This document shows, piece after piece, positions 1-6,098 of a stretch of DNA of 26,731 bases (positions are counted from its first letter, which is position 1; each line of letters opens with the position of its first letter). Below the pieces are notes generated by a model. It ran no database searches. It saw only the letters and a list, made by a program, of their open reading frames with translations, and had not been told where the DNA came from. The DNA comes from UMGS973 sp045599945. Lineage in GTDB: Bacteria; Bacillota; Clostridia; Peptostreptococcales; Anaerovoracaceae. The stretch lies in NCBI GenBank assembly GCA_045599945.1, contig JAZRWY010000012.1, positions 1 to 26,731 of the forward strand, given 5' to 3'. A program made the translations under genes and the position numbers.

Positions 1-2
1 CA

Positions 3-221
3 AAAGTTTTTGAAAATGGTAGAAGTCAGGCGGTAAGACTTCCAAAAGAATGTAGATTCGATACAGATGAAGTAGCAGTAAATCGAATCGGAGAAATTGT
101 TTTGTTGATGCCCAAAACAAATAAATGGAGTTCATTTATGCAGGCAATAGATATGTTTTCAGATGATTTTATGCAAGATGGTCGCGATGGTAGTCCGGAA
201 CAGGAGCGTGAAACATTATGA
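3..221 (+). CDS. vapB: VapB-type antitoxin, 5' end outside the window
   Basis: The reading frame is open from the window edge and ends in TGA at 219-221. The visible 72 residues begin KVFENGRSQAVRLPKEC, which matches the N-terminal swapped-hairpin (AbrB/MazE-like) DNA-binding fold of VapB antitoxins; these typically read 'xxFxNGxSQAVRLPKExRF'. The C-terminal half is acidic and would be the toxin-neutralising tail. The stop overlaps the start of the next gene as ATGA, which implies translational coupling with VapC. By analogy with the family, it should bind VapC and repress the operon. Only the first few codons are missing. The call rests on the N-terminal motif plus the toxin partner. Confidence 0.85.
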   Translation, partial: KVFENGRSQAVRLPKECRFDTDEVAVNRIGEIVLLMPKTNKWSSFMQAIDMFSDDFMQDGRDGSPEQERETL

Positions 222-619
222 GATATATGCTGGATACCAATATATGTATCTATGCAATTAAGCATAAGCCTGAGCAAGTATTTTTACGTTTGCAAGAACA
301 TGATCCAACAGATATATGTATTTCTTCTGTAACTTATGCGGAATTGGTGCATGGAGTGGAGAAGAGCAAAGCAATAGAGAAGAATAGAGTTGCATTAGCT
401 TTGTTATTGGCAAATATTGAGATTATGAATTTTGATTCGTTGGCAGCTGAGAGTTATGGCAAGATTCGAGCAGATTTGGAAAAAGCAGGTACACCAATTG
501 GCCCATTAGATATGATGATTGCAGGCCATGCTAAAGCATTGGGCTATACGGTGGTTACAAATAATACAAAAGAATTTGAAAGAGTAAAAGGATTAAAACT
601 TGAAAATTGGGCTGAATAA
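218..619 (+). CDS. vapC: VapC toxin, PIN-domain ribonuclease
   Basis: This 133-residue protein has the usual VapC length and covers a whole PIN domain. The acidic metal-binding positions are visible: D6 in MLDTNICIYAIK, E42 in SSVTYAELVHG and D98 in GPLDMMIAGHA. The last motif reads TNNTKEF (about 114-120), with asparagines in place of the aspartate seen in other PIN subfamilies, as is common in the VapC group with this signature. VapC proteins are Mg-dependent endoribonucleases that cut tRNA or rRNA and stop growth until bound by VapB. The start overlaps the vapB stop by four bases, and an AGGAG sits at 202-206. Both copies look intact, so the module may be active. The target RNA cannot be read from the sequence. 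Confidence 0.93.
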   Translation: MRYMLDTNICIYAIKHKPEQVFLRLQEHDPTDICISSVTYAELVHGVEKSKAIEKNRVALALLLANIEIMNFDSLAAESYGKIRADLEKAGTPIGPLDMMIAGHAKALGYTVVTNNTKEFERVKGLKLENWAE

Positions 620-742
620 ATTAGTTGTTAGTAGAAAAGTACGATTCGTCGCATTTTTCTAAGTTCCGAATTATTATTCAAAAAACTGAGTGAAAATGCA
701 ATTGCTACCACTGGTTGCGCAATTGCATACTGGTATGTATAG
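620..742. other. Gene-free remnant between vapC and the broken ATPase gene, with an inverted repeat
   Basis: No coding sequence is recognisable here. The arms TGCAATTGC (697-705) and GCAATTGCA (719-727) form a perfect 9-base inverted repeat around 13 bases, and each arm is itself nearly palindromic. It may be an operator or the scar of a rearrangement that removed the front of the next gene. Confidence 0.35.
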
Positions 743-1234
743 AGTGCTACTAATGAAAGGGATACCGAAAACTCGGAAATACGAGATATGTTTAAGTCTC
801 TGGGCATTATTGAGTCTTTCGGTACAGGAATTGGAGAAGCGAAAAAAGCAATGGCAGATAATGGTTCGCCGGAGCTGTACTATAAGACTTTTGATGGGAC
901 TAGTAATGTAACATCAGTAGTAATACCGGTAAATGAGGAATACCAATTCTTAAAATCAGGGGCAAAACCCAAGAAGAATCTGGGGATTGAAAGTAAAACC
1001 ATAGATATAAAGCAAAAGATATTGGATTCTGACTATACAAAGTCAACGAAAAATAATCTGATAAAACTATATACAGGCATAGGAACAGAAGTATTTGGAA
1101 ACTCAAAGGTTGTTGATGTTCCGGGATGTTCAGAAGCAACAGCAACGTCATATATCAAAAGAATGTTTAAAGAGTTAAGGATTACTGTGCAAGTTGAAGG
1201 AAATGGCAAAGGGAAATACAGGTTTAACATCTGA
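743..1234 (+). pseudogene. C-terminal remnant of an AlbA_2/Schlafen-type ATP-binding (RecG-like regulator) protein
   Basis: The frame is open from just after an in-frame TAG (740-742) to the stop at 1232-1234, with the only ATG at 788. The product reads FKSLGIIESFGTGIGEAK near its start, the motif that follows the ATPase core in the AlbA_2/AAA_4 family of putative transcriptional regulators ('RNxxIxxxFxxLGxIExxGTGI'). After that come a short linker and a winged-helix-like C-terminus (about residues 75-148). Full-length proteins have about 400-500 residues, so the N-terminal nucleic-acid-binding part and most of the ATPase are gone. Weak family resemblance continues upstream of the ATG (codons 743-787), so this is a truncation and not a native short gene. 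No good ribosome binding site precedes ATG 788. Confidence 0.6.
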
Positions 1235-1492
1235 GGTGAACGGAGGGTATTCAAGTAGTTGTTCTTTTCCATATCCCGGGGCTAAAATCTTGATGTTCCA
1301 ATGCTTATTGACACACACGTTGAGAGCGTGGTTTTGTTGAGTAAAGTACATAAATAAATATTGTGGACAAAATATGTAATTCGATAGCTGGACTGAAGTT
1401 GAATCAGTCGGCACAGAATCCGATTACATATCTGAATCCACGATAGAGAGATAAAATTCATATTTTCAGAATTATGCATATAGAGAACTGAT
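1235..1492. other. Intergenic region with no gene seen
   Basis: This 258-base stretch has no credible open frame on either strand that resembles a protein family. A short hairpin (CACG at 1317-1320 with CGTG about seven bases on, followed by GGTTTTGTTG) could be a weak terminator for upstream transcription, but the stem is only four base pairs. I see no convincing promoter for the following gene. Confidence 0.3.
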
Positions 1493-1840
1493 ATGGTAAA
1501 TGAAAAAATATATGGAATGCGATTCACTAAAGTATTTCCAATGCTTATAGCAAAAGCAGAACGTAAAGGAAGAAAAAAAGAAGAAGTATATGAAATAACG
1601 GAATGGCTTACTGGCTATAGCGAAGATGATATTGATAATGCGCTTGGCTCAGAGATGTCTTATGGTGATTTCTTTTTGAACGCACCTGCACTGAATCCAA
1701 ACAGAAAGCTAATCAAGGGTGTAATATGCGGTATTAGGGTTGAGGATATAGAGGAACCCTTAATGCAGGAAATCCGTTATCTTGATAAGATGGTTGATGA
1801 ACTTGCAAAAGGTAAGCCGATGGAAAAGATAAAGAGGTAG
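1493..1840 (+). CDS. DUF2200 domain-containing protein
   Basis: This 115-residue protein matches the DUF2200 family over its whole length. Recognisable segments are the N-terminal IYGMRFTKVFPMLIAKAERK, then EITEWLTGYS (about 36-45), and the strongly conserved LIKGVICGIRVEDIEEPLMQ (about 73-92) followed by EIRYLDKMVDELAKGK. The family is small, soluble and widespread in bacteria, often on accessory DNA. Its function is unknown to me. There is no signal peptide or membrane segment. The gene ends three bases before the ATG of a small broken gene (1843) and precedes pnuC closely, so the three may be co-transcribed. The start has no strong ribosome binding site, but the N-terminus aligns with the expected family start. 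Confidence 0.85.
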   Translation: MVNEKIYGMRFTKVFPMLIAKAERKGRKKEEVYEITEWLTGYSEDDIDNALGSEMSYGDFFLNAPALNPNRKLIKGVICGIRVEDIEEPLMQEIRYLDKMVDELAKGKPMEKIKR

Positions 1841-1842
1841 AT

Positions 1843-2011
1843 ATGTCTGAAAGAGAAGAAAAATTTGAAAGAATGATGCAGGCGGTTTTGGACAGTTATA
1901 ATTCTGCCGTTGAAAAGATGGATAAGCTTAAAAACAAATACAGTTACATATAAGCAACTTATGGCAGAAAAATTGAAGAATCAAAATACTATTTCGCTAT
2001 ATAAGATTTAA
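1843..2011 (+). pseudogene. Small conserved hypothetical protein, apparently frameshifted
   Basis: The ATG at 1843 opens a 36-codon frame (MSEREEKFERMMQAVLDSYN...) that stops at 1951-1953. From about 1943 the next frame continues VTYKQLMAEKLKNQNTISLY and stops at 2009-2011, one base before the pnuC ATG at 2013. The two halves together read as one helical, charged protein of about 55 residues. I recall similar small proteins in Clostridia with a continuous 'KxVTYKQLMAxKLxxxxxLSLYKI' tail. The break therefore looks like a one-base frameshift near 1940. The encoded role is unknown. The reading as a single broken gene is an inference from the continuity of the second half. Confidence 0.55.
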
Positions 2012-2012
2012 A

Positions 2013-2717
2013 ATGGAAAAAGTACGAATGATAATAAAAAGAGAATTAGCAGGTTGGAAAACTTGGCATATTGTTTGGATGATATTGGCAAACCTTGTAA
2101 TTATTGGAGTTTCATTATATCAACATGATACGGCATTAAGTATTTTGGCTGCTGTTACAGGCGTTATTTGTGTTATTTTATGTGGACTAGGAAAAGTTTC
2201 CAATTATTTCTTTGGTACAATCAATGTCATTTTATATGCTATTGTTGCCTATAAAGCAAAATATTATGGAGATGTTATGCTGAATCTTTTGTATTACTTC
2301 CCAACCAATATCTGGGGATGGATATTGTGGGGAAAAAATATTGATCAGAAGACCAATACTGTATATAAAAAGCGAATGACATTGAAACAAGATTTTATTT
2401 TGTTATTTGTAAGTGTGGTATCCGTATTCGGATACAGTTATATATTAAAGCTTCTTGGGGGCAACTTACCAATTGTAGATAGCATGAGTACTGTTTTTTC
2501 AGTAATAGCTCAGGTGCTTATGATTAAGAGATTCACTGAGCAATGGATTATTTGGATTGTTGTAGATATTGTGTCTGTCATTATGTGGTTTGTAGCGTTG
2601 TTTAATGAGGGTGCGAGTGTAGCGATGTTACTGATGTGGTCTGTATATTTAGGAAATGCAATTATTATGTATGTAAAATGGCGTAAGGAAACAAAAAGTA
2701 TAGAAAGTGAGGCTTAA
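2013..2717 (+). CDS. pnuC: PnuC-family nicotinamide riboside transporter
   Basis: This 234-residue, very hydrophobic protein fits the PnuC family length. It begins with a short amphipathic segment (about 10-20, GWKTWHIVW) and has about seven membrane helices. The central signature is clear: GLGKVSNYFFGTINVILYAI (about 58-77), AYKAKYYGDVMLNLLYYF (about 79-96) and NIWGWILWGKN, carrying the Tyr/Trp/Asn residues that line the substrate path in PnuC structures. PnuC moves nicotinamide riboside by facilitated diffusion, and phosphorylation inside the cell traps it. The next gene, nadR, supplies exactly that kinase, so substrate specificity for nicotinamide riboside is well supported by context. The ATG at 2013 follows the broken small gene directly. 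Confidence 0.93.
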   Translation: MEKVRMIIKRELAGWKTWHIVWMILANLVIIGVSLYQHDTALSILAAVTGVICVILCGLGKVSNYFFGTINVILYAIVAYKAKYYGDVMLNLLYYFPTNIWGWILWGKNIDQKTNTVYKKRMTLKQDFILLFVSVVSVFGYSYILKLLGGNLPIVDSMSTVFSVIAQVLMIKRFTEQWIIWIVVDIVSVIMWFVALFNEGASVAMLLMWSVYLGNAIIMYVKWRKETKSIESEA

Positions 2718-2721
2718 TATA

Positions 2722-3735
2722 ATGAATAGTAAAAAATATAGTGTTGGAATGTATGGTGGTTCATTTAATCCACTTCATTTAGGACATTTAGAATGCATTA
2801 TCAGAGCAGCCGGTATGTGTGAGGAATTGTATATTGTAATATCTTATAGAGAGGATGCAAAAGAGGTTGAACTTAAGGTGAAAATTCGCTGGATATATCA
2901 GCTTACCAAGCATATTGGTAATGTGAAGATTATACCATTAAAAGATAATACATCAAGTAAAGTTGATTATACAGAAGATAAGTGGCAGGATGATTGCGCA
3001 TTAGTGAAAGAAAGTATTGGTAAGAAGATAGATGTTGTATTTTGCGGTTCTGATTATGACGAGAACAGTTTTTGGAATGTATGCTATCCCGAAAGTGAAT
3101 TTTATTCATTCCCCAGAAACAAATATAATTCTACTGAAATAAGGGAGAATATATATGCGCATTGGGATTGGATGCCTCAGATTGTGCGGTCTCATTTTAC
3201 TAAAAAAGTGTTGCTGATTGGAGGAGAAAGTTCTGGAAAATCAACGCTTACAATCAATTTGGCAAATTATTACAATACAAATTATCTTGAAGAAGTAGGA
3301 AAAAATCTTTCGGAATTGTCAGGAACAGATATTTATATGTTGTCTGATGATTATACAAGAATCCTGTTAGAGCATAAAGCGAAAGAGATGCGATTGATTG
3401 AGCAAAGCAATAAAGTGTTTTTCGAAGACACAGATTGCCTAATAACCCGATTTTATATGGAATTTTTGGAGGATAAAAATGTAGACAAAAATTCGAAACT
3501 TGTCGAGGCAATAGCTGCACTAAATCAGTATGATTTAATTCTGTTTTTGGAACCAGATGTTCAGTGGGTTCAAGACGGAGATCGAAGTGAAATTATCGCA
3601 GCGGATCGAGAAAAGTATAGTAACATGATAAAAGATTTTTATAAGAAGTACGGATTTAATTTTTACATTATATCAGGTGATTATGTAAGTCGATTTGAGC
3701 AAGCGGTTAAGTTAGTTGATGATTTGATTAGTTAG
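2722..3735 (+). CDS. nadR: NadR-like bifunctional NMN adenylyltransferase / ribosylnicotinamide kinase
   Basis: The start is placed at ATG 2722, nine bases after a GTGAGG ribosome binding site that overlaps the end of pnuC; a GTG at 2707 is the alternative. Of the 337 residues, about 1-155 form a nucleotidyltransferase with GMYGGSFNPLHLGH (HxGH at 19-22) and the closing NSTEIREN (about 136-143). Residues 160-337 form a P-loop kinase with GGESSGKST at 167-175. This is the two-domain NadR layout: nicotinamide riboside is phosphorylated to NMN, which is then adenylated to NAD. The N-terminal helix-turn-helix repressor domain of enterobacterial NadR is absent, so this form is purely enzymatic. 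Together with pnuC it makes a compact vitamin B3 salvage cassette. Confidence 0.93.
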   Translation: MNSKKYSVGMYGGSFNPLHLGHLECIIRAAGMCEELYIVISYREDAKEVELKVKIRWIYQLTKHIGNVKIIPLKDNTSSKVDYTEDKWQDDCALVKESIGKKIDVVFCGSDYDENSFWNVCYPESEFYSFPRNKYNSTEIRENIYAHWDWMPQIVRSHFTKKVLLIGGESSGKSTLTINLANYYNTNYLEEVGKNLSELSGTDIYMLSDDYTRILLEHKAKEMRLIEQSNKVFFEDTDCLITRFYMEFLEDKNVDKNSKLVEAIAALNQYDLILFLEPDVQWVQDGDRSEIIAADREKYSNMIKDFYKKYGFNFYIISGDYVSRFEQAVKLVDDLIS

Positions 3736-3753
3736 CATCGAAAATTGAAATTT

Positions 3754-3781
3754 AGGCAATAGGCATTTACCCTATTTGCCT
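3754..3781 (+). terminator. Hairpin after nadR, possible transcription end
   Basis: The arms AGGCAATAGG (3754-3763) and CCTATTTGCCT (3771-3781) pair with a single bulged base, 19 bases after the nadR stop. There is no T-run on the 3' side, so it could protect or structure the mRNA end and not terminate by itself. Confidence 0.4.
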
Positions 3782-3784
3782 ATA

Positions 3785-3892
3785 CGAGCAACAGGGTAAC
3801 TCAACATTCGTATCGGTTCGACATACCCATTTTATGGCGAAAATAGGTGTTCCGCCATTCCCTTGTACAGTGGGTCTTGAATAGGTTGCTCG
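3785..3892 (+). ncRNA. Candidate structured RNA with nested stems (unassigned)
   Basis: Three perfect inverted repeats nest inside each other: CGAGCAAC (3785-3792) with GTTGCTCG (3885-3892), ACCCA (3825-3829) with TGGGT (3871-3875), and ATGGCG (3834-3839) with CGCCAT (3853-3858). Competing pairings also exist, such as GGGTA/TACCC and GCTCG-N9-CGAGC. The nested order suggests a folded RNA and not random repeats. I do not recognise it as a known riboswitch, tRNA, tmRNA or intron core. The short inner stems could be chance; only the outer 8-base pair is individually notable. Strand is assumed from the neighbours. Confidence 0.28.
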
Positions 3893-3953
3893 CCCACGAA
3901 CCGAGCCATGTGGAGACGGTATGCCTTCTGTCTAAAAAGAACAGTTAAAAGTG

Positions 3954-3997
3954 AACCCTGGTAAGTGCTGGAAATGTAGTATTTACCAGGGTTTTAG
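3954..3997 (+). terminator. Rho-independent terminator-like hairpin
   Basis: AACCCTGGTAA (3954-3964) and TTACCAGGGTT (3983-3993) pair perfectly over 11 bases around an 18-base loop, followed by TTTTAGG. The stem is strong and the T-run short. It could end the putative structured RNA just upstream, or read-through from nadR. Confidence 0.5.
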
Positions 3998-4200
3998 GAT
4001 AGGAATCGTTATAAGGTTATCTAAAAAGAGTTGACAACAAGATGATAGTCTCGGAGTTAGTTGTATGTGGAAACAGGTCAACTGTTGTGCATCTGTTAGT
4101 TAGGTTGACACTATAAGATGGATAATGATGGAAGTGCACCCGGAAAAGGGTTCACCATTACTTGCTGAATTCCTGTTTTTTTGACTCTACTTTGCGTAGG

Positions 4201-4217
4201 CACACTAATTCAGTGTG
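4201..4217. promoter_or_regulatory. Inverted repeat, candidate operator of the XRE regulator
   Basis: CACACT-AATTC-AGTGTG is a perfect 6-base inverted repeat, 35 bases upstream of the regulator start. The symmetry and position fit an autoregulatory operator of the XRE-type protein that follows. No consensus promoter can be placed with confidence around it; TATAAA at 4222-4227 may be the -10 element. Confidence 0.35.
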
Positions 4218-4251
4218 ATACTATAAAATGACTGCATGGAGGTGTACAAGT

Positions 4252-4923
4252 ATGAATCAATATGTAACAGGTGCAGTTATTAAAGAATTGCGAGAAAAGA
4301 ATAATTTAACACAAAGTGAGTTGGCAACGATATTAAATGTTTCTGATAAGGCGGTTTCAAAATGGGAGACAGCTAAAGGATATCCAGATATCTCCTTACT
4401 GGAACCGATTGCAAGTGCATTTGGAATTTCTATTACAGAACTTTTATCAGGCAATGCAATTACAAATATGAATGTATCTGCCAATATGTTGCGCTCAAAA
4501 TTTTATGTGTATCCGGTATGTGGTAATGTTATTCATAGTATGGGAGAAATGGTGGTTACCTGTCATGGAGTGCAGTTGCTACCGGAACAGGCAGAACTTT
4601 CTGATGAGAATCATATGATACTTATTGAAAGAGTAGAAGATGAGTATTATATACAAATTAATCATGAAATGACAAAGAATCATTACATTTCTTTTGTGGC
4701 TGCTTTATCATCAGATGGAATGCAAATCGTTAAACTGTACCCAGAAGGTAAGTCTGATTGTAGATTAAAAATAAGAGGTGTAAAAAGAATTTATTGTTTC
4801 TGCAATAGAGATGGCTTGTTTTATATCGATGTGAACAAATATATAGATGGAAAAGACAAGCAATATGATGATAGGTCGGAACGAATGGAACTTGAAAAAG
4901 TAGCAGATAAGTTATTTGGATAG
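4252..4923 (+). CDS. XRE-family regulator with a degenerate desulfoferrodoxin-like C-terminal domain
   Basis: The start is ATG 4252, eight bases after GGAGGT (4238-4243); an upstream ATG at 4228 has no such site. The protein has 223 residues. Residues about 7-62 are a lambda-type helix-turn-helix (LREKNNLTQSELATILNVSD, AVSKWETAKGYPDISLL). After a linker, residues 83-193 resemble desulfoferrodoxin: FYVYPVCGNVIHSMGE, then NHEMTKNHYISF (138-149) and CNRDGL (184-189). Compared with the iron-binding form, Tyr87 replaces the first Cys of CPxC, His105 replaces the second Cys of the CC pair, and Asp187 replaces the last His of the superoxide reductase centre. His138, His144 and Cys184 remain. I infer a sensor or structural role with impaired iron binding. 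The hairpin after it (4970-5010) may serve as its terminator. Confidence 0.85.
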   Translation: MNQYVTGAVIKELREKNNLTQSELATILNVSDKAVSKWETAKGYPDISLLEPIASAFGISITELLSGNAITNMNVSANMLRSKFYVYPVCGNVIHSMGEMVVTCHGVQLLPEQAELSDENHMILIERVEDEYYIQINHEMTKNHYISFVAALSSDGMQIVKLYPEGKSDCRLKIRGVKRIYCFCNRDGLFYIDVNKYIDGKDKQYDDRSERMELEKVADKLFG

Positions 4924-4969
4924 ATTTCTATTTCCCAATCTTACTAATCTTACTTTAATGTTTTCATTG

Positions 4970-5010
4970 AATAATCAGTTGTCTACAAAATGTGGACAAC
5001 TGATTATTTT
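4970..5010 (+). promoter_or_regulatory. Long palindrome between the regulator and the Fic gene
   Basis: The left arm (4970-4986) and right arm (4992-5008) pair over 17 bases, the outer 14 perfectly, with one G-T pair near a 5-base AAAAT loop; TTTT follows. It can act as a terminator for the regulator gene, as a leader hairpin for the Fic gene, or as a protein-binding palindrome. Its core AGTTGTCT...GGACAACTGA recurs within the Fic coding sequence at 5211-5237. Confidence 0.6.
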
Positions 5011-5044
5011 GATGTTAAAATTAATGTGTTTGGAGGTTGGAAAA

Positions 5045-5905
5045 ATGATAGTAAAAACATCGATACGTTTTTTTAATTCAATGCCAGTTCGGGCAAGGTG
5101 GTCTGATGAGGATCAAAGCTGGTGGTACGCAGCCACTGATGTTGTACAAGCTTTGATTCAAAGCAAGAACGCTCGTAGGTATTGGAATACATTTAAGAAC
5201 CGACACATGGAGTTGTCTTCATTTTGTAGACAACTGAAGTTGACAGCTGCAGATGGAAAACAATATGCTACGGATTGCCTAAATCAAAATGGTATTAACA
5301 GGTTGCTGCTGCTTTTGCCAACAAACAGTAAATCACAATTCTCGGATTGGATTCTTGGAATGAGTGACCCAATTGATGAGCAGAGTAAACGAAACGCATA
5401 CGAATTATATGAGAATTCTATTTTGGATGCTACGGAAGCAGGAACTGTTAAAGGATTACAGCAGATACATGCATTTCTTTTCGGTGGATTATATGATTTT
5501 GCTGGAAAAATAAGAACAAAAAATATATCAAAAGGTGGATTCGTTTTTGCAAATTGTATGTATCTAGAAGAAGCTTTTCGTCAAATAGAAGCCATGCCTG
5601 AGACTTGTGAGGATGAAATAATAGATAAGTATATTGAGATGAATATTGCTCATCCCTTTATGGAAGGTAATGGTCGTGCAACAAGGATCTGGCTCGATCA
5701 TCTTTTGAAGTCCAGAATTGACAAATGTATAGATTGGCAGCAGATCAATAAAAAAGATTATCTTCAGGCGATGGAGAGAAGTCCCTTCGATTCTACTACC
5801 ATTAAAAAACTTCTTAAATCTGCTATGACTGATAAGACAAACGACCGTGAGATATTTATGAAAGGAATAGATTATTCATACTACTATGAAACAATAGATG
5901 AGTAA
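5045..5905 (+). CDS. BRO-N / Fic domain fusion protein (putative AMP-transferase)
   Basis: The start is ATG 5045, eight bases after GGAGG (5032-5036). The frame is open further upstream to 4916, but that part has no family signal of its own apart from the palindrome. The protein has 286 residues. Residues 1-105 resemble the BRO-N domain of phage antirepressor-like proteins (WWYAATDVVQAL, LSSFCRQLKLTAADGKQY, then FSDWI). Residues about 115-225 are a Fic domain with the core HPFMEGNGR (203-211). Fic enzymes usually transfer AMP from ATP to a Tyr, Ser or Thr of a target protein. Near the C-terminus, SYYYET (278-283) resembles the class III inhibitory helix (S/T)xxxE(G/N), with Thr in the last place. 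Neither the target nor DNA binding by BRO-N can be read from the sequence. No obvious antitoxin partner lies next to it. Confidence 0.88.
   Translation: MIVKTSIRFFNSMPVRARWSDEDQSWWYAATDVVQALIQSKNARRYWNTFKNRHMELSSFCRQLKLTAADGKQYATDCLNQNGINRLLLLLPTNSKSQFSDWILGMSDPIDEQSKRNAYELYENSILDATEAGTVKGLQQIHAFLFGGLYDFAGKIRTKNISKGGFVFANCMYLEEAFRQIEAMPETCEDEIIDKYIEMNIAHPFMEGNGRATRIWLDHLLKSRIDKCIDWQQINKKDYLQAMERSPFDSTTIKKLLKSAMTDKTNDREIFMKGIDYSYYYETIDE
5211..5237. repeat. Second copy of the palindromic element, inside the Fic gene
   Basis: AGTTGTCT-N9-AGACAACT is a perfect 8-base inverted repeat within codons 56-64. The stretch 5212-5237 matches the reverse complement of 4975-5000 at 24 of 26 positions, with an uninterrupted 18-base match (5220-5237 against 4975-4992). 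In direct orientation the two copies also align at about 22 of 28 positions and lie in the same reading frame, 234 bases apart. Confidence 0.7.
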
Positions 5906-6020
5906 TATGAATATTTACTATTGGATATAAAAATGAAAACTATTTAACGCTAACTTTTTTATCGTTATAAAGTGGTCGTAGATATGTTCCCACTAATGGA
6001 TAGTCGGACCATTTTTCGAA

Positions 6021-6044
6021 TTGACATACATTCTGTCGTGTCAA
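6021..6044. promoter_or_regulatory. Inverted repeat TTGACA-N12-TGTCAA
   Basis: TTGACA (6021-6026) and TGTCAA (6039-6044) form a perfect 6-base inverted repeat; the left arm is also a consensus -35 hexamer. No -10 hexamer is found at the proper distance, so an operator is as likely as a promoter. Confidence 0.25.
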
Positions 6045-6098
6045 CCCATTGCGAGGTTGTCAGCCTGTTGCAGAGGAGGTAATTCAGAGAATGAGGAA

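Larger units (their letters stand above)
3736..4251. other. Gene-free region of about 500 bases rich in inverted repeats
   Basis: No protein-coding frame is credible here. The left half (3750-3996) contains several stems, listed separately. The right half (4010-4251) contains two imperfect copies of a module reading about 'A-Y-ACTATAA-R-ATG ... ATGGA-R-GTG-Y-AC' (4108-4139 and 4218-4247). It also has a TTGACA at 4105-4110, a TTGACT at 4181-4186 and a perfect inverted repeat CACACT-N5-AGTGTG (4201-4217) just ahead of the regulator gene. The whole looks like a mix of leader or regulatory sequence and decayed mobile DNA. Confidence 0.4.

Noticed and set aside
3811..3830. GGTTCGA resembling the T-loop of a tRNA or tmRNA
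   Set aside because: The flanking bases do not form a 5-base T-stem with C61, and no acceptor, D or anticodon arm can be drawn around it.
4030..4095. GTTGAC/GTCAAC and AGATG/CATCT as a large hairpin
   Set aside because: The matching segments are not in nested order, so they cannot form one stem.
4916..5044. Upstream extension of the BRO-N/Fic protein from 4916
   Set aside because: The ATG at 5045 has a strong ribosome binding site and the BRO-N domain starts there; the in-frame part holds the palindrome instead.
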